From the NCBI GenBank assembly GCA_017407995.1, contig JAFQVM010000019.1, positions 1-42,783 on the forward strand: a stretch of 42,783 nucleotides of DNA, read 5' to 3'. Origin of the DNA: Clostridia bacterium (GTDB taxonomy: Bacteria; Bacillota; Clostridia; Oscillospirales; Acutalibacteraceae). The position numbers and the translations under genes were made by a program. Every line of letters starts with the position of its first letter. Within the stretch, counting starts at the first letter, position 1. The notes under the pieces are model-generated. The model worked only from the letters and a program-made list of their open reading frames with translations, made no database searches and had not been told where the DNA came from. Positions 15,184 through 24,095 of the stretch are shown here, one piece after another.

Positions 15184-15449
15184 AAACACAATGAAGTGGA
15201 ATAGTAAGCTTTTTTCAGCTTTTAGAGAGATGTCGGTTGGTGCAAGGCATTAGTTGAAACTGTTGAATGTCGCCATGGAGTGGCTGCAATGAAAGCATTT
15301 GAAATAGTTGCAGACGGGTACTCCCGTAACAGAGTTAGGAGGTGTCGGCCTCTAAAGTGCATTCCTTTGCAGGAATGAAGAAGAGTGGTACCACGGAAGA
15401 TAAGATAACTCTTTCGTCTCTTTGTTTATTAAGAGGCGGAAGAGTTTTT
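15184..15449 (+). promoter_or_regulatory. T-box riboswitch, probably valine (GUC specifier), controlling ilvBN
   Basis: The core AGTGGTACCACGG is at 15384-15396. Stem I has the AGAGAG bulge and a distal GGTTGGTGCAAG loop. Aligning its specifier loop with the pheS and proS leaders gives TGAAT-GTC-G with GTC at 15269-15271, a Val codon. The Val call is from my alignment and is less certain than the T-box itself. Confidence 0.9.
15407..15449 (+). terminator. T-box terminator of ilvBN
   Basis: AACTCTTTCGTCTCTT pairs with AAGAGGCGGAAGAGTT and five Ts follow. It is the alternative fold to the antiterminator. Confidence 0.9.
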
Positions 15450-15475
15450 GCTTTTTGCAGTTTGGAGGTATAAAA

Positions 15476-17182
15476 ATGCCAACAGAATACCGTGAAAAAA
15501 TGACCGGAGCGCAGATAATAATTGAAACACTGATTGAGCAGGGAGTTACAGATGTATTCGGTTATCCCGGCGGTCAGGTTTTGGACATCTATGATGCTTT
15601 GTATGAAGCTCAAGGACGTATAAACCACGTGCTTACTGCTCACGAGCAGGGAGCTGCTCATGCTGCTGACGGATATTCGAGAGTAACGGGAAAAGTGGGC
15701 GTTGTAATTGCTACTTCCGGTCCCGGTGCTACGAATTTGGTTACAGGCATTGCGACAGCCATGCTCGATTCAATTCCTATGGTTGCGATTACAGGTAATG
15801 TTTCATCTTCCCTGATAGGCAAGGATAGCTTTCAAGAAATCAATATTACAGGTGTAACTATGCCTATAACTAAGCACAATTATTTTGTAACTGATGTTAA
15901 TGAGCTTGCAGACACCATACGTGAGGCTTTTCAGATAGCAAAATCAGGCAGACCGGGTCCTGTTTTGGTCGATGTTACAAGAGACGTGCAGGCGGCGTTT
16001 GGTGACTACACAAAGAAAGAAATAGTTGAGCCGTTTTTGCAGGATATTGCGAGCGATGATGATATAGATGAAGCTGTAAAATTGATTAATGAGTCTCAAA
16101 GACCGTATATATATATCGGCGGCGGAGCTGCAGGTGCAGGAATGACAAAGGCAATTATGGAATTTGCCGAAAAGATAGACGGATATATCGGCTGTTCATT
16201 TATGGGGTTGTCGGCGTTTCCTAATTCTTATAACCGTTTTCTCGGAATGCAGGGAATGCACGGTGAGTATGCATCTTCAATGGCGAACAAAGCTGCTGAT
16301 TTGATTATCGGTATAGGTGTCAGATTTAGCGACAGAGCTACCGGAAATGTGGACAAGTATGCTCAAAAGGCGAAGATAATCCAGCTTGATACAGATATTT
16401 CAGAGATAAATAAAAATGTCAAAGTTGATGTTGGTATAATTGGTGACATCGTATCATCTTTTTCAAGAATTGCTGAGAGATGCAACAAAAACAAACATCC
16501 TCAATGGCAGGTCTTGGTAGAGGCTTTGGTTGAAGACAGTAAAATGATTTTGGAAACTGTAGAGAAAAATGTCGGAGAAAAGATGACTCCCAAAAAGATT
16601 TTTGATGTAATAAATGATGTTAAAGACAAAGATACCATAATTGCAACCGATGTCGGTCAGCATCAGATGTGGACGGCACAGTTTGCAAAGTTTGAACGTA
16701 CCCGCAGATTTGCTTCAAGTGGCGGACTTGGCACTATGGGTTACGGTCTGGGCGCTGCTATCGGTGCCCAGATAGCGAGTGGGGACAGGGTTGTTCTTAT
16801 TACAGGAGACGGCAGCTTTGGAATGAATCTCAATGAACTTGCAACTGCTGTTTCTTACAATGTTCCTGTGGTTATTGTTCTGATGAACAACGGCTCACTG
16901 GGAATGGTGCGTCAGTGGCAGACTATTTTTTATGAAAAGCGGTATTCAAGTACTGTTTTAGATAGGAAAACAGATTTTGTAAAACTTACAGAAGCATTCG
17001 GGGCAAAAGCGTGCAGAGTGAAAACAATTGACGAGTTTAGACAAGCTTTTGAAACAGCGATGCAGACTGACGGGCCGTATCTAATAGATGTAGTTATAGA
17101 TATTAACGAGTCTGTATTGCCTATGCTGCCTCCTGGAGGCTCGATAGACGACATAATAGTTTCCAGAAAGCTTGGAGGGTAA
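15476..17182 (+). CDS. ilvB: Acetolactate synthase large subunit
   Basis: This is the first shared step of valine, leucine and isoleucine synthesis: it condenses pyruvate with pyruvate or 2-ketobutyrate, using thiamine diphosphate, FAD and Mg. The 568 residues start at the ATG at 15476, with GGAGG at 15464-15468. The longer in-frame reading lies in the T-box terminator and is not real. The catalytic Glu is in AHEQGAAHAADGYSRVTGK near residue 57. The thiamine motif GDGSFGMNLNELATA...LMNN is near 445. GYPGGQVLDIYDAL marks the N-terminal domain. ilvN follows after 2 nt, so the subunits are made together. Confidence 0.97.
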   Translation: MPTEYREKMTGAQIIIETLIEQGVTDVFGYPGGQVLDIYDALYEAQGRINHVLTAHEQGAAHAADGYSRVTGKVGVVIATSGPGATNLVTGIATAMLDSIPMVAITGNVSSSLIGKDSFQEINITGVTMPITKHNYFVTDVNELADTIREAFQIAKSGRPGPVLVDVTRDVQAAFGDYTKKEIVEPFLQDIASDDDIDEAVKLINESQRPYIYIGGGAAGAGMTKAIMEFAEKIDGYIGCSFMGLSAFPNSYNRFLGMQGMHGEYASSMANKAADLIIGIGVRFSDRATGNVDKYAQKAKIIQLDTDISEINKNVKVDVGIIGDIVSSFSRIAERCNKNKHPQWQVLVEALVEDSKMILETVEKNVGEKMTPKKIFDVINDVKDKDTIIATDVGQHQMWTAQFAKFERTRRFASSGGLGTMGYGLGAAIGAQIASGDRVVLITGDGSFGMNLNELATAVSYNVPVVIVLMNNGSLGMVRQWQTIFYEKRYSSTVLDRKTDFVKLTEAFGAKACRVKTIDEFRQAFETAMQTDGPYLIDVVIDINESVLPMLPPGGSIDDIIVSRKLGG

Positions 17183-17184
17183 AT

Positions 17185-17679
17185 ATGAAACGCTTTGTAA
17201 TTGCCGTATATGTTGAAAATAAGTACGGCGTTTTGGCAAGAGTTACGGGTATGTTTATGCGTAAGGGTTTTAATATAGATTCTCTTACAGTTGGTGCAAC
17301 AGAGAATCCGGAATATTCGAGAATTACCATTACCCTCAACGGTGATGACTATGCACGTGAGCAGTTGATTAATCAGCTTAAAAAACTGTTCAATGTAAAA
17401 ATTGTAAAGCTGCTTGAAACTGAAACTACGGTTGAACGTGAGCTTTTGCTTATTAAAGTGAAGAACACAACGGAAAATCGAGATGAGATTATTAATACCG
17501 CAGACAAATGCAGCGCTAAAATCATTGATAACACAACTGATACCATATGCGTTGAAGTAACAGGTGAACCGATAACAATAGATGCGTTTATACAGAAAAT
17601 GAAGCCGTTAGGCATTGTGGAAATGTGTCGAACGGGAGTTGTTGCCTTGGAGAGTAGCCGCAACATTATGGATAAATAA
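17185..17679 (+). CDS. ilvN: Acetolactate synthase small (regulatory) subunit
   Basis: The 164 residues hold an N-terminal ACT domain (VIAVYVENKYGVLARVTGMF, with GFNIDSLTVGATE) and a second ACT-like C-terminal half (ELLLIKVKNT). The family binds valine and gives feedback inhibition of the large subunit. The size is that of the standard IlvN/IlvH. The ribosome binding site GGAGG lies in the last codons of ilvB, 4 nt before its stop, so synthesis is coupled. No further ilv or leu genes follow, because a terminator closes the operon. Confidence 0.96.
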   Translation: MKRFVIAVYVENKYGVLARVTGMFMRKGFNIDSLTVGATENPEYSRITITLNGDDYAREQLINQLKKLFNVKIVKLLETETTVERELLLIKVKNTTENRDEIINTADKCSAKIIDNTTDTICVEVTGEPITIDAFIQKMKPLGIVEMCRTGVVALESSRNIMDK

Positions 17680-17682
17680 AAA

Positions 17683-17719
17683 AACACCGTCGGAGTTTCT
17701 TCGACGGTGTTCTGTTTTT
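17683..17719. terminator. Bidirectional terminator between ilvN and iolE
   Basis: AACACCGTCG (17683-17692) pairs with CGACGGTGTT (17702-17711). A T run follows on the plus side and an A run precedes it. Confidence 0.88.
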
Positions 17720-17720
17720 A

Positions 17721-18614
17721 TTAAAGTCCGGCTGTTTCTTTTATATATTTTCTCGCCTTGAGAGCATACTCAAACGGGTTAGCTTTAGCAGGGTCTTGCT
17801 CTGCTTCAACAACTACCCAGCCTTCGTAATTTGCATCTGAAAGAATATCAAATACAGGCTTGAAATCAAAGTCGCCGTCACCGGGTACGGTGAATGAACC
17901 TGCACGCACGCAGTCGAGGAAGCTGTATCCTTTTTCTTTGCCTTGGGCAATAACATCCTTGCGGATGCTCTTGAGATGAACGTGCTTTGTGCGGTTGACA
18001 TATTTTTTGAGGACGGCAATTGCATCTTCGCCTGCAAAGGAGAGATGACCTGTATCGAAGAGAAGGAAAACGAGATTTTCATCTGTGATTTCCATCAACT
18101 TGTCAATTTCAGCAGCAGTCTGAACGCCTGTTCCCATGTGGTGATGGACTGTGAAATACATATCCTTTTCACGTGCAAGGCGTCCCATCTCGTTAAAGCC
18201 TTTTGCAATGAGTTCCCATTGTTCGTCTGTATATACGGGCTTGTTGTCAAAGATGCTCACGCTCTTGCCCTGTATGCTGTTGCCCTGTTCGGAAGCACCG
18301 ATAACCTTTGCTCCGAGAGCGTGAAGAAAATCACGGTGTTTTATAAAGGCTTCAATAGTTGCCTCGTAGCCCTCTGAAAGCAGGAGAGAGGAGAACCAAG
18401 CATTACATATCTGTAAGCCTCTGACATCAAGGTAGTGCTTAAGAACGTCGGGGTCTTTTGGATATTTGTTGCCGATTTCACTTCCTACAAATCCACTCAG
18501 AGCCATTTCGCTGATACACTGCTCAAAGCTGTTTTCAGCACCGAGGTCAGGCAGGTCGTCGTTTGTCCATGCGATAGGAGCTATTGCTAATTTAACTTTA
18601 TTACTGTCAAGCAT
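17721..18614 (-). CDS. iolE: Inosose dehydratase IolE
   Basis: IolE removes water from scyllo-inosose to give the diketone used by IolD. The 297 residues form a xylose-isomerase-like TIM barrel. Family marks are [15 protein letters not shown] at the start, [10 protein letters not shown] near 41, [13 protein letters not shown] near 154, [12 protein letters not shown] near 187 and [10 protein letters not shown] near 212, the last few carrying metal ligands. GGAGG stands 10-14 nt before the ATG. It is the last gene of a six-gene minus-strand operon. The partner genes iolG, iolC, iolJ and iolA are not in the window. Confidence 0.93.
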   Translation of the reverse strand: MLDSNKVKLAIAPIAWTNDDLPDLGAENSFEQCISEMALSGFVGSEIGNKYPKDPDVLKHYLDVRGLQICNAWFSSLLLSEGYEATIEAFIKHRDFLHALGAKVIGASEQGNSIQGKSVSIFDNKPVYTDEQWELIAKGFNEMGRLAREKDMYFTVHHHMGTGVQTAAEIDKLMEITDENLVFLLFDTGHLSFAGEDAIAVLKKYVNRTKHVHLKSIRKDVIAQGKEKGYSFLDCVRAGSFTVPGDGDFDFKPVFDILSDANYEGWVVVEAEQDPAKANPFEYALKARKYIKETAGL

Positions 18615-18631
18615 ATGTTTGTACCTCCGGT

Positions 18632-20485
18632 TTAATAAAGTCTTGCTTTTTTGATATTTTGTGCCATATCTTCGTAAGCGGCCTGAACACGTTCGCTTGT
18701 TGATACTTCAGCAACGCCTACACGCCACCAAGAATCGTAGCCGTCGCTCATGCTGCCGTGAACAACCTTTATGTCAAAGAGAGTAGGAATTGTCTGCTTT
18801 TTGGAATCCTCCAGAGCATCGATGAGCTCCTGCTCATTTGTGACGGTGTAACCCTTACATCCATACCCTTCAGCAATCTTAGCAAAGTCTATAGCCTTTA
18901 TTTCGCCGTCAAGCATACCGGTTTCGGGATTACGTGCAAAGAATCTTGTGCCGAAAGTATCAGTACCCTGGTTGTTCTGAAGATTTTCTATGCAGCCCCA
19001 ACCGGTATTGTCAAAGAGCATAACATTTATCTTTGCACCCTCTTGGATAGCCGTATAAAGTTCGCTGTGAAGCATGAGGAAGCTACCATCACCGACCATG
19101 GTGTAAACTTCTTTGTCGGGAGCTGCAAGCTTAGCGCCCAAAGCGCCGCAAATCTCATATCCCATACATGAAAAACCATATTCCATGTGATATGTCTTTG
19201 GCTTTTCGGCACGCCAGAGACGCTGCATACATCCGGGAAGTGAACCTGATGAGCCCATAGCGATAGAATCATCGGCAATATTTTGGTTGATTATGCCTAA
19301 CGCACGGGTCTGAGAAAGTCCTTCGTTAAGTTGTATGTTATAGCAACGGTCAATTTCTGCATCAAAACGCTCTTTTGCACTTGATATCTCAGTAGTCCAA
19401 GCGGACCTATATCCTGTGGTTTCGAGCTTTGCAGATATAGCGGATATAGCTTCTTTTGCATCAGCTATGACTGCCACCGAATCCATCTTAAAGGCATCAA
19501 AAGAACAGACGTTGATGCTAAGAAATTTAACATCAGGGTTCTGGAATCCCCATTTTGAGCAGGTGGTAAAGTCTGTGAGTCTTGTGCCTGCGCATATAAC
19601 GAGGTCAGCTTGCTTTGCAAGCTCATTTGCAGCGGCACCGCCTGTTACGCCTATACCGCCGAGGTTGAGCGGATGCGAAGCGGGAATTTGTCCTTTGCCT
19701 GCTTGAGTTTCACCAATCGGAATGTTGAACTTCTCGGCAAAAGCCTGCGCTTCGTTCCAGCTTTCGGAATATGTAACACCACCGCCGACAACAAGAAGAG
19801 GTTTTTTAGCATTCTTTATCATATCAACTGCAACGTCAACTTCACGCTCTGTTGCGGGTCTGCGGTCCATATACCAAACACGCTTTTGAAGGAAGTATTC
19901 GGGATAGTCAAAAGCTTCGCCCTCAACATCCTGAGGCATAGCAAGACAGACGGCACCTGTCTCTGCAGGGTCAGTAAGCACACGCATAGCATTGAGTGCA
20001 GCGGTCATGAGCTGTTCGGGACGAACTATTCTGTCCCAATATCTGCAAACAGCCTTAAAAGCATCGTTTGCAGTAGTGGAATAGCTTGTGGGCTGCTCAA
20101 TCTGCTGCAGTACGGGGTCAGGCTGACGGCAAGCAAAAGTATCGCCGGGGAGCAAAAGCAGGGGAATCCTGTTCGCTGTTGCAGTACCTGCGGCTGTTAC
20201 CATGTTTAGCGCACCTGGGCCGATAGATGATGTGCAGGCGATAATTGAACGGCGGTTTTTCTGCTTTGCGTAAGCGATAGCGGCATGTGCCATGCCTTGC
20301 TCGTTGTGACCTTGATAGAATTTTAAACTGTGGCCGCCTTGTTCAAGAGCTTGACCTAAACCAACTACACAGCCGTGACCAAAGATACCGAAAATTCCGT
20401 TGACGAATTTTTCTTCTTTGCCGTCAAAGCTTATGTATTGGTTGTCGAGAAACTTGACCAGAGCCTGTGACATTGTAAGCTTCAT
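18632..20485 (-). CDS. iolD: 3D-(3,5/4)-trihydroxycyclohexane-1,2-dione acylhydrolase IolD
   Basis: IolD opens the ring of the trihydroxy-diketone to 5-deoxy-glucuronate, using thiamine diphosphate. The 617 residues follow the acetolactate-synthase fold. The catalytic Glu is in [15 protein letters not shown] near residue 61. The central domain has [10 protein letters not shown] near 233, and the thiamine motif [16 protein letters not shown]...LFDN is near 472. It is longer than IlvB, as expected for IolD. AAGGAG 9-14 nt before the ATG supports the start. It lies 12 nt after iolB and 17 nt before iolE. Confidence 0.95.
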   Translation of the reverse strand: MKLTMSQALVKFLDNQYISFDGKEEKFVNGIFGIFGHGCVVGLGQALEQGGHSLKFYQGHNEQGMAHAAIAYAKQKNRRSIIACTSSIGPGALNMVTAAGTATANRIPLLLLPGDTFACRQPDPVLQQIEQPTSYSTTANDAFKAVCRYWDRIVRPEQLMTAALNAMRVLTDPAETGAVCLAMPQDVEGEAFDYPEYFLQKRVWYMDRRPATEREVDVAVDMIKNAKKPLLVVGGGVTYSESWNEAQAFAEKFNIPIGETQAGKGQIPASHPLNLGGIGVTGGAAANELAKQADLVICAGTRLTDFTTCSKWGFQNPDVKFLSINVCSFDAFKMDSVAVIADAKEAISAISAKLETTGYRSAWTTEISSAKERFDAEIDRCYNIQLNEGLSQTRALGIINQNIADDSIAMGSSGSLPGCMQRLWRAEKPKTYHMEYGFSCMGYEICGALGAKLAAPDKEVYTMVGDGSFLMLHSELYTAIQEGAKINVMLFDNTGWGCIENLQNNQGTDTFGTRFFARNPETGMLDGEIKAIDFAKIAEGYGCKGYTVTNEQELIDALEDSKKQTIPTLFDIKVVHGSMSDGYDSWWRVGVAEVSTSERVQAAYEDMAQNIKKARLY

Positions 20486-20497
20486 ATTTTTTTCTCC

Positions 20498-21289
20498 TTA
20501 ATCCTCGTAAGGCCAAATTTTTGCATCTTTGTCAGTAACCCAAGTGTGTTCGGGGACAAAGCGGGGAGTTATGTAAGGGTTGCCGTCAAGGTGTCTTATG
20601 ACCCAAAGATACCACATTGCATAACCCGGAGCAGTAGTTTGGGGATGAGTTTCGCAGTTTGTAATAAAGACGGTGGAGTTGTTGTGTGTTTTTACAACAT
20701 CTTCAGACAATTCAGCAAATCCGTAACCGTTTTCGGGAAGAAAGCGGTAGAAATATATTTCGGGCTGCGGATGGTCGTGCGGGGGATAGCTGGACCATTT
20801 TCCGGGGAATCCGATAACTTCACCTACGACAAGATTTGAGTACGGTGCATTGCTGTAATCAAAAACTGTGCGCACAATTCTTGTTGAAGTTTCACGCATC
20901 GTACCTTCGCCTCTACGCTCACTTGCACACTCTTCGGGAGTGTAGAGCTTAGATGCGAAACTGCGTTCGTTGTCAGTTCTGTGAACGGTGAATTCTGATT
21001 CTCCGTTTGCGGTGATTGTAACCTTAACGCCGTTGGGAACATGGAGTACCCAAGGAGAATAGTCGAAGCAATTTTCTCGCTGTATGGTCTGAATATTGCC
21101 GTCCCACTCCAGTGTTACATCTCCGCTGATAAGCAGATAAGCTCTTTCAAGCTGTTGTTCTTCAGAAAAAACATCACCTTTTTTCATGCGCAGAATTCCG
21201 AAATCCATAAGTGAGTTCTGTTCTTTGTTATCCATTGTGGCGATAGCGGTATAGCCATACGGATACTTTGCCGGTCCTTTGATATGCAT
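20498..21289 (-). CDS. iolB: 5-deoxy-glucuronate isomerase IolB
   Basis: IolB converts 5-deoxy-D-glucuronate, the IolD product, to 2-deoxy-5-keto-gluconate. The 263 residues form a double cupin. The metal ligands are likely in SSYPPHDHPQPEIYFYRF near residue 165 and in the Glu and His of the same strands. TRIVRTVFDYSNAPYSNLVV is typical for the family. GGAGG 8-12 nt before the ATG supports the start. The gene begins only 15 nt after the stop of the 925-residue flavoprotein gene, so it is in the same transcript. Confidence 0.95.
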   Translation of the reverse strand: MHIKGPAKYPYGYTAIATMDNKEQNSLMDFGILRMKKGDVFSEEQQLERAYLLISGDVTLEWDGNIQTIQRENCFDYSPWVLHVPNGVKVTITANGESEFTVHRTDNERSFASKLYTPEECASERRGEGTMRETSTRIVRTVFDYSNAPYSNLVVGEVIGFPGKWSSYPPHDHPQPEIYFYRFLPENGYGFAELSEDVVKTHNNSTVFITNCETHPQTTAPGYAMWYLWVIRHLDGNPYITPRFVPEHTWVTDKDAKIWPYED

Positions 21290-21304
21290 GTTGCGAACCT
21301 CCGT

Positions 21305-24082
21305 TTATTTTAAATAATTTATAATTCTGTCTATAATATCCTCATTTGATAAGGAACTTGATTTAACAGCTTTTGATATCTTTATTTCTCCACCGAAGGT
21401 ACCGTCTGTCTCAAAAGATGAAACCAACGGGAATATGATATCTGCTTTGATATCCGCTGTTAAACCTTGCACAGCAATAAACTCGATATCCTCAAATTCC
21501 GGCTTGACAGAGCCGAACGAAATAACAGCCTTGATTTTTGAAAGGTCTGTGCTTTCGGCAGGAATGGCACCTAAGTCTTTAGATTTCTGTGAGTTTATTC
21601 CTATGTTAAATTTATCACCGAATACTCGTTCGAATTCAGCGACATCCTTGTCGGCAATACACTTTTTCGGATTGCCGAGTGTTATGAAAGTTGATGTGCC
21701 GATTGTATCAGCGAGTTTCTTAGCGGCGGCTAAAGCCTCATCTGTAAGATTGTCGCATACAGTAACTGCAACTTCATCGGAGGTGTAACTCTTTATCGTT
21801 TGAGCTGTTTTATTTGCAGCATCATCAACTGATACAAGTTCACCGTTTATAACTGCATTGCTGATTTTTTCAGGATTGTTTATGACTGCAAAACCGAGTC
21901 TGCCTTCTGTGCAGAGAATACCGCCTGCGACCGGCTCAGTTCTTGTCAAGGTGCTGCCAACGCTAAAAGCTGTAAGCTTGCAAGCATTTGCGCAGCCTGT
22001 GCAGTGAGTTTTAACGCTTTTTTCCTCAAGCGGAACGTCCTTTTTAAAAGGAACCTTTTCAATTAAGGCTCCAGTGGGACACAGTGTTACACACTGTCCG
22101 CACGAAATACACTTAGAGTCATTTAATGTTTGATAAAATTCAGGCGAAACAACAGTGGTGAATCCTCTTCCTGCAAGGCCTATAGCTGTTACATTCATGA
22201 CCTCAGAGCAAACACGCACGCAAAGTCCGCAAAGTATACACTTGCCGGAATCACGCATTATGTATGGATGCTCAGTATCTTTATTAGCAACAGATTTTTC
22301 GCCGATAAACTTTGAAAAATCGGCATCGTATTCGTTACTGTATTTTATAAGCTTGCAGCGATAGTAGTCAAGACATCCGCACTCAAGACAGCGTGAAGCT
22401 TCGGCTTTTGCCTGCTCGTCAGTAAGGCGGAAAGCCACTTCGCTAAAATTGTGCTTTCTGTCTTCAGGCGAGAGAACACGCACTTTTTCTCTTGGTATGC
22501 GTTTTTTGTCTTTTAAATCTTCGGCAGTTATTTTGCGCTCTACAAGTATCGGCTTTTTGTAACCTACAGTGCAGCCATTCAAGTAGCTGTCAATAACATT
22601 TGCGCTCTTCTGAGCTTCGCCAATAGCAGATATCGCTATATCTGCACCTTTATTTGTAGCATCGCCAACGGCAAAAACGCCGTCAAGATTTGTTCTGAAA
22701 GTGGCTTCGTCAGCACTTATAGTTCCCCAAGAGGTGAGCTCAAGAGCCTCAAGTCCCTCGAGATTTGATTTCTGACCTATAGCCATAATTACGCTGTCAA
22801 GCTCAATGTTCTCAAACTTTCCGTCAACGGGAACAGGTTTTCTTCTGCCACTTGCATCAGGTTCGCCGAGTTCCATAACTTGAAGTCTGATGCCGCAAAC
22901 TTTACCGTCTTTACTCAGAATCTCATCGGGATTTGTAAGGAACTTGAATATTACGCCCTCTTCTTCAGCCTCGTCAATTTCAAGCTCATCTGCGGGCATT
23001 TCATCACGTGTGCGGCGATAAATAATATAAACCTCTTTTGCACCGAGTCTTACAGCGGTACGACAGGCATCCATTGCGGTGTTGCCGCCGCCACATACAG
23101 CGACTTTTTCACCGATTTTAGGAGCCTTGCCAAGAATAACAGAACGCAGAAAATCTATTCCACCGTAAACACCGTCGAGGTCTTCGCCTTTGACACGCAT
23201 CTTAGAACTGACCCATGCGCCAACAGCAACAACAACAGCATCATTTGAAGCTCTAAGTTCGTCGAGTGTGATGTCCGTACCGATTTTTATGTTGTTCTGA
23301 AGCTTTACACCTGTACGCTCAATGAGCGCAATCTCTTTGTCGAGAACTTCTTTGGGAAGTCTGTACTGCGGGATACCGTAACGGAGCATGCCGCCCATTT
23401 TCGGCATCATATCGTAGACAGTCACACTGTGACCTTTAAGTGCAAGATAGTATGCTGCAGAAAGTCCACCGGGGCCGCCTCCAATAACGGCGACACTCTT
23501 GCCTGTGGGGGCGAGTACTTCAGGAGTATATTGTTCATCAGCGGCGAGGTCTTTGTCAGCAGCATAAGCTTTAAGTGCTGCAATAGCAATGGGTTCTTCA
23601 ACCATCTGTCTGCGACAGGCGGTCTCGCACGGATGAGGACAAACACGTCCGATAGATGCGGGCATGGGAATTTTGCTTTTTATAACTCTTGTTGCTTCTG
23701 CATTTTCACCGTTTGCAATAAGACCCACATATCCTTGACAGTCTGTTCCTGCAGGGCAGGCAAGAGAGCACGGCGCTTTACAGTCACCTGTGTGGTCAGA
23801 GAGCAGCATCTGCAAAGCAAATTTTCTCGCTCTGTGTATACGCTCTGAGTTAGTGGTTATCTTCATGCCGTCAGCGGCTTTTGTGGCGCAGGAACGAAGA
23901 AGTTTAGGATTGCCCTCAGCCTCAACGACACATAAACCGCATGCACCGTAAGGAGCAACACGCTCATCATGGCAGAGGGTAGGGATATCTATTGAATTTT
24001 GGCGTGCCGCTTCAAGGACGGTTTGCCCTTTTTCGGCGGTTACCTCAACGCCGTCTATGGTAAGTTTAATATATTCTTTCAT
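21305..24082 (-). CDS. Large FAD/iron-sulfur oxidoreductase, GltD-NuoG-like chimera (Stn/Nfn-type candidate)
   Basis: The 925 residues show these domains in order. A plant-type 2Fe-2S domain is at 1-80 (CHDERVAPYGACGLC). A cysteine-rich GltD-type helical domain is at about 95-180 (DCKAPCSLACPAGTDCQG, RVCPHPCETAC). FAD and NADPH Rossmann folds follow at about 195-500 (AVIGGGPGGLSAAYYLALKG, CGGGNTAMDACRTA, IIYRRTRDEMPA). Two 4Fe-4S clusters come next (CILCGLCVRVC, CISCGQCVTLCP), then a molybdopterin-oxidoreductase-like cluster CTGCANAC...C and a short remnant of the cofactor domain. It lacks the catalytic part of a formate dehydrogenase. Together with the next two genes it probably moves electrons between NADH, NADPH and ferredoxin. 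The reaction is inference. Confidence 0.85.
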   Translation of the reverse strand: MKEYIKLTIDGVEVTAEKGQTVLEAARQNSIDIPTLCHDERVAPYGACGLCVVEAEGNPKLLRSCATKAADGMKITTNSERIHRARKFALQMLLSDHTGDCKAPCSLACPAGTDCQGYVGLIANGENAEATRVIKSKIPMPASIGRVCPHPCETACRRQMVEEPIAIAALKAYAADKDLAADEQYTPEVLAPTGKSVAVIGGGPGGLSAAYYLALKGHSVTVYDMMPKMGGMLRYGIPQYRLPKEVLDKEIALIERTGVKLQNNIKIGTDITLDELRASNDAVVVAVGAWVSSKMRVKGEDLDGVYGGIDFLRSVILGKAPKIGEKVAVCGGGNTAMDACRTAVRLGAKEVYIIYRRTRDEMPADELEIDEAEEEGVIFKFLTNPDEILSKDGKVCGIRLQVMELGEPDASGRRKPVPVDGKFENIELDSVIMAIGQKSNLEGLEALELTSWGTISADEATFRTNLDGVFAVGDATNKGADIAISAIGEAQKSANVIDSYLNGCTVGYKKPILVERKITAEDLKDKKRIPREKVRVLSPEDRKHNFSEVAFRLTDEQAKAEASRCLECGCLDYYRCKLIKYSNEYDADFSKFIGEKSVANKDTEHPYIMRDSGKCILCGLCVRVCSEVMNVTAIGLAGRGFTTVVSPEFYQTLNDSKCISCGQCVTLCPTGALIEKVPFKKDVPLEEKSVKTHCTGCANACKLTAFSVGSTLTRTEPVAGGILCTEGRLGFAVINNPEKISNAVINGELVSVDDAANKTAQTIKSYTSDEVAVTVCDNLTDEALAAAKKLADTIGTSTFITLGNPKKCIADKDVAEFERVFGDKFNIGINSQKSKDLGAIPAESTDLSKIKAVISFGSVKPEFEDIEFIAVQGLTADIKADIIFPLVSSFETDGTFGGEIKISKAVKSSSLSNEDIIDRIINYLK

Positions 24083-24095
24083 AATCCGGCCTCAC

